The notes: generated by a model from the sequence alone, not told the origin. A stretch of DNA of 64,000 bases from an uncultured Mucilaginibacter sp. (GCF_946479965.1 NZ_CAMLHX010000006.1:1-64000), one strand, 5' to 3'; positions 36,795 through 45,821 are shown, counted from the first letter of the stretch. Numbers and translations: made by a program.

Positions 36795-38675
36795 ATGAAG
36801 GCATCTGTTAAATTTTCATTTTTCTTATTGTCTGCAGTTATAATAACGCTCAGTTCGGCGTTCATATTCAAATCAGCTTATACTGAGCAAACGCCCGTTT
36901 TTCCTTATAAAAAGGCCGGCTTAACTGAACGACAGGCCGCCGCGCATCTGTTAAACAGGTTTACCTATGGTGCCACACCCGGCGACGTGGATAAAGTGGT
37001 AAAAATGGGACTGGAAAAATGGTTCATTCAACAACTTAACGGCAATTTACCGGACGATTCCCTCAGCCAGGTCTTAAATAAATACGACGCGCTTAAGCTA
37101 TCCAACAAAGAAATTGTAGCGCAATATCCAAAAAATGCCGTTGTATTGCGGATGGCGGTGAGGGATGGTGTGGTTGATAAGGATTCGGTTAAAACAGACC
37201 GTAAAGAATATCGGGATGTATTGCAAAGCTATATGCAGCAACATGGCCTTAAGCCGGAGCAGGAACTTTTAAGGCAGGTATTTAATCAAAAGGTTTTACG
37301 CGCCGCCTATAGCAAAAATCAACTGAGGGAAGTGCTTACTGATTTCTGGTTTAATCATTTTAATGTTTCGTTAACCAAGAATCAATCGGCCCAGTTCATC
37401 GCCAATTATGAGCGCGATGCTATCCGCCCGAATGTTACCGGCAACTTTGATGCCTTGCTCTCAGCTACCGCTAAATCGCCCGCTATGCTTTATTATTTGG
37501 ATAATTTTAGCAGCACAGGTACCAATGTACAACGTCCCCGCGCACTAATGAGGAACGCTGCCAATAATAAACCCGCAAAAAAGGCGCAGGGATTAAATGA
37601 GAATTACGCCCGCGAGGTAATGGAGCTGCATACCCTTGGTGTAGATGGAGGCTATACACAACAGGATGTAACGCAAGCCGCAAAAGTGCTAACCGGTTGG
37701 ACCGTCTTCCCGATGGGTGCTTACGGTAATGCCGACGCAATACAGAAGTTGGTTGATAATATTGGCGAGGACGGACTTAAACAACGTGGTTTTGTGCACG
37801 AAGGCGATTTTTTGTTTACACCCAACAGGCATGATAACGACGAGAAAATTGTCTTAGGCAAAATGTTTGCCGCCGGTGGCGGCTACCAGGAGGGCGTTGA
37901 TCTGCTGGAAATGCTTGCCCATCATCCATCTACCGCGAAGTTTATTACTAAAAAGTTAGCCATCCGTTTTGTTAACGATAATCCGCCGCAAAGTTTATTA
38001 GATAAAATGGCGAAGGCTTTTACGCGAGCAGATGGTAACATCCGCCAGGTACTGATCACCATGGTTTCCTCTCCGGAGTTTTGGAGCGCCAACGCGCTTC
38101 GCGAAAAGACCAAATCACCCTTTGAACTGGTTATAAGTTCTGCACGGGCATTAAACGCACGTATAGATCAGCCCGTACAATTATACAATTGGGCCAATAA
38201 AATGGGGCAGCGTGTTTATGCCTATCAGGCGCCTACGGGTTTCCCCGACAGGTCACAATATTGGATCAATAGCGGAGCGTTACTTAACCGCATGAATTTT
38301 GGCCTTGCAATGGCTACAGGGCGCGTTCCGGGTGTCAAGATAGATCTGGCAGCGTTGAATAATAATCATGAGCCTGAGAGCCCCGAAGCGGCTTTAGCGA
38401 TCTATAGCAAAATACTAATGCCCGAACGAAACCTTAGTCAGGTTGTTAAACAGCTTACGCCGATGTTAGCCGAAAAAGATCTGGTTACTAAAATTGAGGC
38501 TGCTGCGGCTAAAACACCGCAGGTTAATATAGAAGAAGATATGGATATGAATGGTGTTGCTAAGAAAGGCCAAAAAAAGGGCCGCGAGGCACAAACTACT
38601 GCAAATGGCAATAACAGCATGTTGGCACAAGTTGTCGGCGTTATTTTAGGTTCACCGGAGTTTCAAAGAAAGTAA
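36795..38675 (+). CDS. DUF1800 family protein
   Basis: A 626-residue exported protein with an N-terminal hydrophobic segment (FSFFLLSAVIITLSSAFIF). Family landmarks are present: LTERQAAAHLLNRFTYGATPGDVDKV, VLTDFWFNHFNVSLTKN, NENYAREVMELHTLGVDGGYTQQDVTQAAKVLTGWT, and FAAGGGYQEGVDLLEMLAHHPSTAKFITKKLAIRFV. DUF1800 proteins are widespread and nearly always paired with DUF1501 proteins, as here (15 bp gap). The biochemical role is unknown. A Lys/Gly-rich low-complexity stretch (KKGQKKGREAQTT) lies near the C-terminus. Confidence 0.9.
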   Translation: MKASVKFSFFLLSAVIITLSSAFIFKSAYTEQTPVFPYKKAGLTERQAAAHLLNRFTYGATPGDVDKVVKMGLEKWFIQQLNGNLPDDSLSQVLNKYDALKLSNKEIVAQYPKNAVVLRMAVRDGVVDKDSVKTDRKEYRDVLQSYMQQHGLKPEQELLRQVFNQKVLRAAYSKNQLREVLTDFWFNHFNVSLTKNQSAQFIANYERDAIRPNVTGNFDALLSATAKSPAMLYYLDNFSSTGTNVQRPRALMRNAANNKPAKKAQGLNENYAREVMELHTLGVDGGYTQQDVTQAAKVLTGWTVFPMGAYGNADAIQKLVDNIGEDGLKQRGFVHEGDFLFTPNRHDNDEKIVLGKMFAAGGGYQEGVDLLEMLAHHPSTAKFITKKLAIRFVNDNPPQSLLDKMAKAFTRADGNIRQVLITMVSSPEFWSANALREKTKSPFELVISSARALNARIDQPVQLYNWANKMGQRVYAYQAPTGFPDRSQYWINSGALLNRMNFGLAMATGRVPGVKIDLAALNNNHEPESPEAALAIYSKILMPERNLSQVVKQLTPMLAEKDLVTKIEAAAAKTPQVNIEEDMDMNGVAKKGQKKGREAQTTANGNNSMLAQVVGVILGSPEFQRK

Positions 38676-38690
38676 TTTAAAAATAAAGTC

Positions 38691-39959
38691 ATGATATCAA
38701 GAAGAGGTTTTATAAAATCGGGCGGGTTGGCTTTACTTGGTGTAGGGTTGATGGGCGGCATACCTGCTTTTTTGGCGGAGGCTGTCGCTAGTGAGAAAAA
38801 TCGCGCGCTTTATTCAAAAAAGAAGGTGATGGTGTGCATTTTTCAGCGCGGAGCGATGGACGGCTTAATGGCTGTTACGCCCTTTACTGATGATTACCTG
38901 AAAGCTGCAAGGCCGACTTTGTTTATGTCGGCAGCCCAAAACCAAAACACAAATTCTTTGATAGACCTCGATGGTCGTTTTGGACTGCACCCTTCAATGG
39001 CGCCGTTCGCCGAATTATACAAGCAAAAGCAATTGGCTATAGTACACGGCATTGGTTCGCCGAATAATACGCGCTCGCACTTTGACGCACAGGATTATAT
39101 GGAATCGGGCACGCCATTCAATAAAGGCACAGCAAGTGGCTGGTTAAACAGGGCGGTGGGCTTGCTGGGGCATGATGCTACACCTTTTCAGGCGGTAAGC
39201 CTTACATCATCATTGCCGCGGTCTTTTTATGGGGATAATCCTACGCTGGCGGTTAGCAGTCTGCAGGATTTTGCCATCCAGATGCGGGGCAACCCCGGCG
39301 GCGCTAATATGGCAGCAAAAAGCTTTGAAGATCTTTATCAGCAAACATCATCATCCTTACTTAAGCAAACGGGCAAAGAGAGTTTTGATGCCGTTAAAAT
39401 GCTGCAAAAAACAGACATCAAAAATTATAAACCCGCTAATAATGTCATCTACCCAAATACACCATTGGGCAATTCGCTTAAGCAAATAGCGCAGCTTATA
39501 AAAATGGATGTGGGGTTGGAGATTGCCTTTACCGAATCAAACGGTTGGGATACCCATTTTAACCAGGGTACAGATAAAGGTTTATTTGCCAGAAACGTTA
39601 CCGACCTGAGTGGTTGCATCGCAGCTTTCTGGAACGACATGGGAGCTTACCAGGATGATGTAACGGTAATGACCATGACGGAGTTCGGTCGTACAGTTAA
39701 ACAAAACGGCACCGGCGGTACTGATCATGGCCGGGCATCATGTAACTTTATTTTAGGTAATGATGTAAAGGGTGGTATGGTGCATGGCAATGTTAAACCT
39801 TTGGCGATGGAGAATTTAGAGGATGGCCGCGATCTTGCTGTTAGCACTGATTTTAGAAGCGTATTTAGCGAAGTAGCCGACAAGCATTTAAAGCTGAATA
39901 ATGACAGGGTACTTTTTCCGGATTGGAAGGGGGATAAGATAGGGGTGATGAGGGGATAA
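38691..39959 (+). CDS. DUF1501 family protein with Tat signal
   Basis: A 422-residue protein exported by the Tat route: the signal MISRRGFIKSGGLALLGVGL has the twin-arginine motif SRRGF. The body is an alkaline-phosphatase-like / sulfatase-like fold (VMVCIFQRGAMDGLMAV, GRFGLHPSMAPFAELYKQKQLAIVHGIGSPNNTRSHFDAQDYME, TVMTMTEFGRTVKQNGTGGTDHG). Conserved Asp and His in SHFDAQ and TDHG could bind metal. Partner of the DUF1800 protein upstream. Function unknown. Confidence 0.9.
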   Translation: MISRRGFIKSGGLALLGVGLMGGIPAFLAEAVASEKNRALYSKKKVMVCIFQRGAMDGLMAVTPFTDDYLKAARPTLFMSAAQNQNTNSLIDLDGRFGLHPSMAPFAELYKQKQLAIVHGIGSPNNTRSHFDAQDYMESGTPFNKGTASGWLNRAVGLLGHDATPFQAVSLTSSLPRSFYGDNPTLAVSSLQDFAIQMRGNPGGANMAAKSFEDLYQQTSSSLLKQTGKESFDAVKMLQKTDIKNYKPANNVIYPNTPLGNSLKQIAQLIKMDVGLEIAFTESNGWDTHFNQGTDKGLFARNVTDLSGCIAAFWNDMGAYQDDVTVMTMTEFGRTVKQNGTGGTDHGRASCNFILGNDVKGGMVHGNVKPLAMENLEDGRDLAVSTDFRSVFSEVADKHLKLNNDRVLFPDWKGDKIGVMRG

Positions 39960-39986
39960 AACTCGCAGAATTGGCGCAAGCTATAA

Positions 39987-40328
39987 TCAATCATTGATAA
40001 AGGAATATGATTTATTGATTCGTGGGTCCTCTTTCAGGAATAAAATATACAAACTATCTCCAACATTATATTTCTCATTACTTGTAGATCCCGAATAAGT
40101 ATTCTCGTTTAATTTAAACAGGTAGTCAATTTGTATGGTGCCTTTTCCACCAACTTTATATTTATCAATCACTACCCCTTTAATTTTACTTCCCTCAGAT
40201 TTCAATTTGTTATTTAAAAGCGTTTGCTTAATCCCACCCCAAGTCAGCCATCCGACCATCACAATTAATAATATCGTAGGAAGATTTAATTTAAAATCTC
40301 CTATGCGCAAACTCAAGCCAGAAAACAA
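39987..40328 (-). CDS. Small membrane-anchored protein, possibly DUF3592-like
   Basis: A 113-residue protein with one transmembrane helix near the N-terminus (LPTILLIVMVGWLTWGGI) and a beta-rich outer part (SKIKGVVIDKYKVGGKGTIQIDYLFKLNENTYSGSTSN ... YNVGDSLYILFLKEDPRINKSY). The V-VGD-LY and DP-pattern is reminiscent of DUF3592 domains. Function unknown. Convergent with the DUF1501 gene. Confidence 0.6.
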   Translation of the reverse strand: MFSGLSLRIGDFKLNLPTILLIVMVGWLTWGGIKQTLLNNKLKSEGSKIKGVVIDKYKVGGKGTIQIDYLFKLNENTYSGSTSNEKYNVGDSLYILFLKEDPRINKSYSFIND

Positions 40329-40402
40329 ATTGTTGATTTATTCAACTCTTTACCCTTCTTCATCGTTGTTTGTCTTAACGCATACTCGTGCTCGTAATGG
40401 AG

Positions 40403-40756
40403 CTATTTTCTTTTTGATAACGCAATAGCCTGCGCTAAAATAGCCTCTATATCAATAACCGGCAAATCCTCATCAGCATCAAAAAGCATTATCTTCATGC
40501 GTGCACGTTTTTCTAATATCAATGCCGGATGATCGATCAACTTCCCATCAACAATACCCAGATAGGGCTGATGTAAGGTTTTATGTACCCATAAATAACA
40601 CAGCATTTTGCCCTTGTAACAAAACATTGGCATGCGGTATTTCCATTCGGCAGTTATGTTTTTATCCTGATCTAAAATAATGGTGCGTAAGGCAAGTAAA
40701 CAGCTTTTTACAGGCTCCGGCTGCAAAAGGTAAAAGTTGTCTAACTCGTTTACCAT
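40403..40756 (-). CDS. DUF1801 (YdhG-like) protein
   Basis: A 117-residue protein from the start at 40756 (MVNELDNFYLLQPEPVKSCL); an ATG two codons earlier is also possible. The text RTIILDQDKNITAEWKYRMPMFCYKGKMLCYLWVHK matches DUF1801, a small alpha/beta domain of unknown function similar to frataxin-like YdhG proteins. Next to rlmB in the same direction with a repeat word in between. Confidence 0.8.
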   Translation of the reverse strand: MVNELDNFYLLQPEPVKSCLLALRTIILDQDKNITAEWKYRMPMFCYKGKMLCYLWVHKTLHQPYLGIVDGKLIDHPALILEKRARMKIMLFDADEDLPVIDIEAILAQAIALSKRK

Positions 40757-40762
40757 AATCAA

Positions 40763-40796
40763 CTATCGTTCCCCCTTTAGGGGGTTAGGGGGCTTA
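40763..40796. repeat. CCCCCTTTAGGGGG palindromic repeat overlapping the rlmB 3' end
   Basis: CCCCCTTTAGGGGG is a hairpin followed by TTAGGGGGCTTA. Words of this kind recur between genes in related bacteria. It provides the last codons (SPLTP) and the stop of rlmB on the minus strand, so the element seems to have entered the end of that gene. Confidence 0.6.
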
Positions 40797-41559
40797 GTCT
40801 TTGTCTGATTGCTTCGTATAGTATAACACCCGTAGCTACAGACACATTCAACGATTCTATCTCGCCATACATAGGTATTTTAGCCAGGTGGTCGGCTATG
40901 CGGATAATCTCGTTACGCACGCCGTCTTCTTCTGATCCCATTATAATGGCAGTGGGCGCGGTATAGTCGGGTTGGTAAATATATTCTTTGGTTTTTTCGG
41001 TGCAACAAACCAATTGCAGGCCCGATTCTTGAATGAATCTAACCGTTTGCATAAAATTATCATGCCTGCAAACGGGAATCTTATATAAAGCCCCCGCTGA
41101 TGTTTTAATAGCATCAGGATTGATCTGCGCCGAACCTTTTGCCGGCACCACAATGGCGTGCACGCCGCTGCATTCGGCTGTACGGGCAATGGCGCCCATA
41201 TTACGCACATCGGTTATTGAGTCGAGAATAAGAATAAGGGGTACTTCTCCTTTTTCAAATATTTGCGGAATGATGTCTTCTATTTTTTGATAAACAATAG
41301 GCGATATAAAAGCCACAACACCCTGGTGGTTTTTCATGGTGAGGCGGTTGAGCTTCTCAACAGGTACCTGCTGTGCAGTAATATTATATTGGTTAAGCAG
41401 TTCTTTAAGCTCAGCAATTAGACCGCCGCCAACGCCGCGTTGCACATAAAGCGACTCAATTTCTTTGCCTGAGCGGATGGCTTCTATTACAGCGCGGGTG
41501 CCAAATACCATTTGATTACTTTCTCTCGGTTCCCTGCTTTCCCGGTTATTATACATCAT
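40777..41559 (-). CDS. rlmB: 23S rRNA (guanosine-2'-O-)-methyltransferase, RlmB-like
   Basis: A 260-residue SPOUT methyltransferase. The start at 41559 (MMYNNRESREP) is chosen because the -7 box at 41583-41590 covers the earlier candidate start. The substrate-binding domain (VFGTRAVIEAIRSGKEIESLYVQ) is followed by the knotted domain with motif 1 DSITDVRNMGAIARTAEC, motif 2 IIMGSEEDGVRNEI, and motif 3 IPMYGEIESLNVSVATGVILYE. RlmB methylates G2251 of 23S rRNA. The last residues come from a palindromic repeat. Divergent from dnaB. Confidence 0.9.
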   Translation of the reverse strand: MMYNNRESREPRESNQMVFGTRAVIEAIRSGKEIESLYVQRGVGGGLIAELKELLNQYNITAQQVPVEKLNRLTMKNHQGVVAFISPIVYQKIEDIIPQIFEKGEVPLILILDSITDVRNMGAIARTAECSGVHAIVVPAKGSAQINPDAIKTSAGALYKIPVCRHDNFMQTVRFIQESGLQLVCCTEKTKEYIYQPDYTAPTAIIMGSEEDGVRNEIIRIADHLAKIPMYGEIESLNVSVATGVILYEAIRQRLSPLTP

Positions 41560-41582
41560 TTTTACTATAACTATCTGAAACA

Positions 41583-41590
41583 CAAAAGTA
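41583..41590 (-). promoter_or_regulatory. Putative -7 box of rlmB
   Basis: On the minus strand it reads TACTTTTG (TAnnTTTG). It predicts a transcript start near 41577 and a short leader to the ATG at 41559. Confidence 0.5.
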
Positions 41591-41648
41591 GCTATATTAA
41601 TTGATTAAGCCTTTATTGAAGTGTTTTAAGCGGCAGTTTAAGGCACTG

Positions 41649-41830
41649 GTTAACATGTTAAAAACGTTATCCACATTGTGGTAAGTTGCTGAATGTGAGA
41701 ACGAAATTTTGCTATTCAACAAGTTGTTAACAATGGGTGTTAATTAAAATCATTTAAAACGGTATCAAAAATGCGGTTTTAATTTTATGCTGTTAACCAA
41801 ATGTTAACGATTGTTGTCTATTTTTGATAC
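41649..41830. promoter_or_regulatory. dnaB upstream region: DnaA box, GTTAAC sites, inverted repeat
   Basis: A perfect DnaA box TTATCCACA lies at 41667-41675, inside a near-palindrome that ends TGTGGTAA (41684). Four GTTAAC palindromes are at 41649, 41726, 41792 and 41803. A perfect 10-bp inverted repeat, GTATCAAAAA (41762-41771) and TTTTTGATAC (41821-41830), brackets the last two and touches the dnaB ATG. The second arm contains most of a TATTTTTG -7-like box (41819-41826). Confidence 0.6.
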
Positions 41831-43384
41831 ATGATGTTTGAGAACGAAAACTCCAATTACAAGCCGAATACAAACGAAAAAAGAAGCCGCATTACCAACC
41901 CTACACCTTACAGCGGTTTGGGCAAGTTGCCGCCACAGGCAGTTGACCTTGAAGAGGCTGTTTTGGGTGCTTTAATGCTTGAAAAAGACGCTCTTTCATC
42001 AGTTATTGATATTTTAAAACCAGAGGTTTTTTACCGCGATAATCACCAGCGCATTTTTCAGGCGATACGCACTTTGTTTGAAAAAACATCGCCGGTTGAT
42101 ATTCTTACGGTAACTGCTCAACTGCGCACGCAGGGCGAGTTGGAAATGATAGGCGGCGCTTATTATATAACCGAGCTGACTAACCGTGTAGCTTCGGCAG
42201 CCAATATTGAGTACCACTCGCGTATCATTATCCAAAAATTTATTCAGCGCGAGCTGATCAGGATCTCAACAGATATCATTAACAGCGCGTATGAGGATAC
42301 AACTGATGTGCTTGATCTGTTAGATAGAGCCGAAAAGAACCTGTTTGAGATAGCGCAAAATAACCTGCGCCGCGACTCGCGTAAAATGGATGACCTGTTG
42401 CACGAAACGCTGAAGGAAATAGAGTTACTGAAAGATAAAAAAGACGGCCTTACCGGTATCGCTTCCGGCTTTACTGACCTGGATAGAATGACCTCAGGCT
42501 GGCAAAAATCGGATCTGGTAATTATAGCTGCCCGCCCTGCAATGGGTAAAACAGCCTTTGTTTTAAGCTGCGCGCGTAATGCGGCCGTTGATTTTGACAA
42601 GCCGGTTGTAGTATTCTCTCTGGAGATGTCGTCTATCCAATTAGTAAATCGTCTGGTATCAGGCGAGACCGAAATTGAGCAGGAGAAGATAAGAAAAGGA
42701 ACGCTTGAAGAATGGGAATGGCAGCAGATCCACTCAAAAATTGGAAGACTGGAGCAAGCTCCGCTTATTATAGATGATACCCCGGCGTTGAATATTTTTG
42801 AGTTCCGCGCTAAATGCCGCCGCTTAAAATCTCAGCATGATATTCAATTGATCATAATTGACTACCTGCAACTAATGCAGGGAAAAGCCGACGGAAAAGG
42901 CGGCGGTAACCGTGAGCAGGAGATAGGTAGCATATCGCGTGCGCTGAAATCAGTTGCAAAAGAGCTTAATGTGCCGGTTATTGCGCTTTCGCAGTTAAGT
43001 CGCGCGGTTGAGAATCGCCCGGGCGGTTCTAAGCGCCCAATGCTTTCAGATTTACGTGAGTCGGGTTCTATTGAGCAGGATGCGGATATGGTATTGTTCC
43101 TTTACCGCCCAGAATATTACGGACTGGAAGTGGACGAGGATAACAACCCAACTCAGGGCGTCGGCGAGGTTATCATAGCCAAGCACCGTAATGGTGAAAC
43201 AGGTAGGGTGAGGCTGAAGTTTGTGGGAAAATATGTTAAGTTCACTGACCTGGAAACTACAGACAGTTTTGAAGCACCAAGTCCGTTTGCCGGGCTCAAT
43301 CCATCACAAAACTTTGACAAGCCGAGCAACTTTATCATCCGCCCATCGCGTATGGATGATCTGGAAGATGAACCACCGTTTTAA
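41831..43384 (+). CDS. dnaB: Replicative DNA helicase DnaB
   Basis: A 517-residue hexameric replication helicase. The N-terminal domain (LPPQAVDLEEAVLGALMLEKDALSSVIDIL) is followed by the linker and a RecA-like motor with Walker A IIAARPAMGKTAFVLS, H2 region VVVFSLEMSS, Walker B LIIIDYLQLMQG and the arginine-finger region DLRESGSIEQDADMVLFLYRPEYY. The C-terminal tail ends in DLEDEPPF, a short acidic tail. No intein is present. The start may be this ATG or the next codon, also ATG. Single gene, divergent from rlmB, convergent with dps. Confidence 0.95.
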   Translation: MMFENENSNYKPNTNEKRSRITNPTPYSGLGKLPPQAVDLEEAVLGALMLEKDALSSVIDILKPEVFYRDNHQRIFQAIRTLFEKTSPVDILTVTAQLRTQGELEMIGGAYYITELTNRVASAANIEYHSRIIIQKFIQRELIRISTDIINSAYEDTTDVLDLLDRAEKNLFEIAQNNLRRDSRKMDDLLHETLKEIELLKDKKDGLTGIASGFTDLDRMTSGWQKSDLVIIAARPAMGKTAFVLSCARNAAVDFDKPVVVFSLEMSSIQLVNRLVSGETEIEQEKIRKGTLEEWEWQQIHSKIGRLEQAPLIIDDTPALNIFEFRAKCRRLKSQHDIQLIIIDYLQLMQGKADGKGGGNREQEIGSISRALKSVAKELNVPVIALSQLSRAVENRPGGSKRPMLSDLRESGSIEQDADMVLFLYRPEYYGLEVDEDNNPTQGVGEVIIAKHRNGETGRVRLKFVGKYVKFTDLETTDSFEAPSPFAGLNPSQNFDKPSNFIIRPSRMDDLEDEPPF

Positions 43385-43398
43385 ATTTCATTGCTTTT

Positions 43399-43527
43399 TA
43401 GTATCAAGTATAAAGTAGCAAGTATTTAGACTTTTTTTGGAGTCCGGAGGACATTTTTTTTGTACCTCGATAATTCCTTAAAATTATGCATGCAATGTCT
43501 TGCTACTTGATACTAGCTACTTGCTAC
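43399..43527. repeat. Inverted repeat built from AGTATCAAGTA / TAGCAAGTA words
   Basis: The left side (43399-43424) has TAGTATCAAGTA and TAGCAAGTA. The right side (43498-43527) has their inverse complements TACTTGATACTA and TACTTGCTA. The centre holds a small hairpin AGTCCGGAGGACA between T runs. It fills the gap between convergent dnaB and dps, so it may act as a terminator for both. Confidence 0.7.
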
Positions 43528-43532
43528 AAACT

Positions 43533-44012
43533 CTAGTCCGCGTTAACAAATGAACGCAGCATCCAGGTGTTTTTCTCCTTATACTGCATAAACTTGTTTA
43601 TCATATCGTTGGTACCGTCGTCACCGGCTGTCTCAGTTATCTCCATTAGTTCCCGTTCCATTTCGATCAATTTCGCCATGTCATCAATAATAGCTTTTAC
43701 CAGGTCGGTATCTTTAACGCCAATAGTATTTATCTCTTTTATCTCTGAAATTTTAATGTACTCGGCAAAGGTGCTTACAGGTGGTTTGCCAAGCGTTAAA
43801 ACACGTTCAGCTATTTCATCAATGGTTAGCTGGGCCTGGGTGTATAACTCTTCAAATTTAATGTGTAAGGTAAAAAAGCTGGTACCTTTAACATTCCAAT
43901 GACAACCCCTTAGTTTTTGATAGTGGACATGATAATTGGCAAGCAGATCATTTAAGTGATCAACAACCGGTTTAACTGCTTTTTCTGTAAGGCTTATTTC
44001 TTTAGCGTCCAT
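43533..44012 (-). CDS. dps: Dps-family ferritin-like protein
   Basis: A 159-residue Dps. The ferroxidase-site residues are visible: His in LRGCHWNVKG, His in FTLHIKFEELY, and the acidic pair in TIDEIAERVLTLG. The protein forms a 12-subunit shell that stores iron and protects DNA from peroxide. The N-terminus is short and has few Lys, so direct DNA binding is uncertain. Transcribed alone, convergent with dnaB and divergent from the DUF4905 gene. Confidence 0.93.
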   Translation of the reverse strand: MDAKEISLTEKAVKPVVDHLNDLLANYHVHYQKLRGCHWNVKGTSFFTLHIKFEELYTQAQLTIDEIAERVLTLGKPPVSTFAEYIKISEIKEINTIGVKDTDLVKAIIDDMAKLIEMERELMEITETAGDDGTNDMINKFMQYKEKNTWMLRSFVNAD

Positions 44013-44105
44013 AATGTTTTAATTATGGTGATGGAACAGACGTCTACAGCTTTTGTTTAATAAAATGCCACAGTTTTTATTAATAAAGGCATATTTGCAT
44101 TTCTT

Positions 44106-44861
44106 ATGACGCAGGTTTTACCATTCATCAGCAAGCAATTTAACGGCCTTATCTGGCGCATGGAAATTGATGAAATAAGCGACACTATTTACCTGGAAAT
44201 AAGAAGAACGGAAGACAAACTGGTATCTTTTGCCGCTATTGATCTTATATCCGGCCAAACAAAATTTGAAGATGTTACCCTTCCCGAACGCTGGCTCACC
44301 GGCATTGAGGCCGCTTACAACAACGTACTGCTGCTGCATGGTTACCAGGGACAAAACGCCCCGGTGCACAGGGGCTTAACTGCCATAGCGGCTGATGGCT
44401 CAGTTTTATGGACCAATTACAGCATAGCTTTTGATCACCTTGCTTTAAAGGGACCTGTTACTTACGCTGCTCAAATACAGCCGCGTAAGCTTTTTTTAAT
44501 TGATATTAATACCGGGGCTAACATCAGGGCATTTGATAGTACGTTGGATAAAGAGTATACAAACAGCATTACTTTTCCGGAGAATATTAACAGTACGGAT
44601 TTAAACTTTACGCTTCCGGCCGAGTCGTACAATAAGGTTGTTGATTATCTTAGTTACAATAATTATAGAATTGTATCTTTGCACACGCTTTTGGCAGGGC
44701 AGCTAAAACAACACTTGTATGTGTGGGAAGGTGAAGATTTGATTTATGAAGATTTAATGAACGATAACATACAAAAAATGCAGCCCGAGGCGTTTATCCT
44801 GTGTAAAAACAGGGTAATATATATTAAAAACAAGACCGAGTTAAAGGTTATTTCCCTATAA
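44106..44861 (+). CDS. DUF4905 protein
   Basis: A 251-residue cytoplasmic-looking protein rich in beta-strands (WRMEIDEISDTIYLEIRRTEDKLVSFAAIDLISGQTKFEDVTLPERWLTGIEAAYNNVLLLHGYQGQNAPVHRGLTAIAADGSVLWTN), compatible with a propeller-like fold and with DUF4905 of Bacteroidota. Function unknown. It is 21 bp before the LysM gene and 5' in the same operon as uridine kinase. Confidence 0.75.
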   Translation: MTQVLPFISKQFNGLIWRMEIDEISDTIYLEIRRTEDKLVSFAAIDLISGQTKFEDVTLPERWLTGIEAAYNNVLLLHGYQGQNAPVHRGLTAIAADGSVLWTNYSIAFDHLALKGPVTYAAQIQPRKLFLIDINTGANIRAFDSTLDKEYTNSITFPENINSTDLNFTLPAESYNKVVDYLSYNNYRIVSLHTLLAGQLKQHLYVWEGEDLIYEDLMNDNIQKMQPEAFILCKNRVIYIKNKTELKVISL

Positions 44862-44882
44862 ATATCTGAATACAAAGTTATT

Positions 44883-45821
44883 ATGAAATTAAAAGTTTTG
44901 TTGTTAGTTACACCTTTGCTATCGCTATCGGTACAGCTATTTGCATCGGCCCCGGTAGATTCTATCGGTGTTGAGAACCTAAACGGTAAAAAAGTTGTAC
45001 TGCATAAGTTGGACCCAAAAGATAATTACTTCTCTGTTGGCCGTAAGTACGGTGTAAGCCCCAATGTTATTATACAATTTAATAACAATGCCGCTCTTAA
45101 AGTTGGCGGTGTTATTAAAGTACCTACCGAGCGGCCATTTTTAGCGCCGGTAACGCAGCCTGTTGTATCGCAAACTACGCCGGCCACGTCACAAAACACA
45201 TCTGTTGTTGCACAAAATGCTCCTGTTGTTTCACAAGCTGCGCCGTCAACTGTTACGGCAGATGCCGACGTTCAGCAATATAAAGTGTCAGCAGGAGAGA
45301 CGCTGTATTCAATTGCCAAGCGGTTTAATACTACCGTAGATGAAATTGTGAAGCTAAATAACCTTCCGAACACTACCGCCGTATCGGGTCAGCTTTTAAA
45401 AATTAAACTGAACTCAGCTAATGTGCCGGCACCGGTGCCTGTAGCTCCTCCGACAATTGTTAAAACCGATTCTTTCAGCTATAGCAGCCCGCAGGATAGC
45501 ATGAACGCGGTTAAATTCGGTGCTAATAAATTCGGCTTATTTGAAAAAGCAGAAAAAGGTGTAGCTGTTTCTATGACCGAAGAAGGTTTAGACCCGTCAA
45601 AGAAACTAGCGCTTCACCGCACGGCCCCTGTGGGTACGGTCATAAAAATAACTAATCCAATGACAGGTAAAACAGCTTTTGCCAAGGTTGTGGGCCGTTT
45701 TACGGATACTGAAGCTACTAAAGATGCCATTATTGTGGTAACCAAAAACGTTGCCGACTCTATTGGAGCATTAGATAAACGGGTTCATGTAAACATCAGC
45801 TACGGTGTTCCAAATGAGTAA
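44883..45821 (+). CDS. LysM and RlpA-like secreted protein
   Basis: A 312-residue protein with a signal peptide (MKLKVLLLVTPLLSLSVQLFA). There are two LysM domains: a degenerate one (YFSVGRKYGVSPNVIIQFNNNAALKVGGVIKVP) and a clear one (VQQYKVSAGETLYSIAKRFNTTVDEIVKLNNL). A Val/Ala/Pro/Gln-rich linker with repeated VVSQ and VVAQ separates them. The C-terminal domain (LALHRTAPVGTVIKITNPMTGKTAFAKVVGRF) looks like the double-psi barrel of RlpA. It should bind peptidoglycan in the periplasm. Whether the RlpA-like domain cuts glycan strands is open. The stop overlaps the udk start by 8 bp. Confidence 0.85.
   Translation: MKLKVLLLVTPLLSLSVQLFASAPVDSIGVENLNGKKVVLHKLDPKDNYFSVGRKYGVSPNVIIQFNNNAALKVGGVIKVPTERPFLAPVTQPVVSQTTPATSQNTSVVAQNAPVVSQAAPSTVTADADVQQYKVSAGETLYSIAKRFNTTVDEIVKLNNLPNTTAVSGQLLKIKLNSANVPAPVPVAPPTIVKTDSFSYSSPQDSMNAVKFGANKFGLFEKAEKGVAVSMTEEGLDPSKKLALHRTAPVGTVIKITNPMTGKTAFAKVVGRFTDTEATKDAIIVVTKNVADSIGALDKRVHVNISYGVPNE

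Noticed and set aside
41649..41830. Chromosomal replication origin
   Set aside because: Only one perfect DnaA box and no dnaA, dnaN, parAB or rpmH nearby; regulation of dnaB is the simpler reading.
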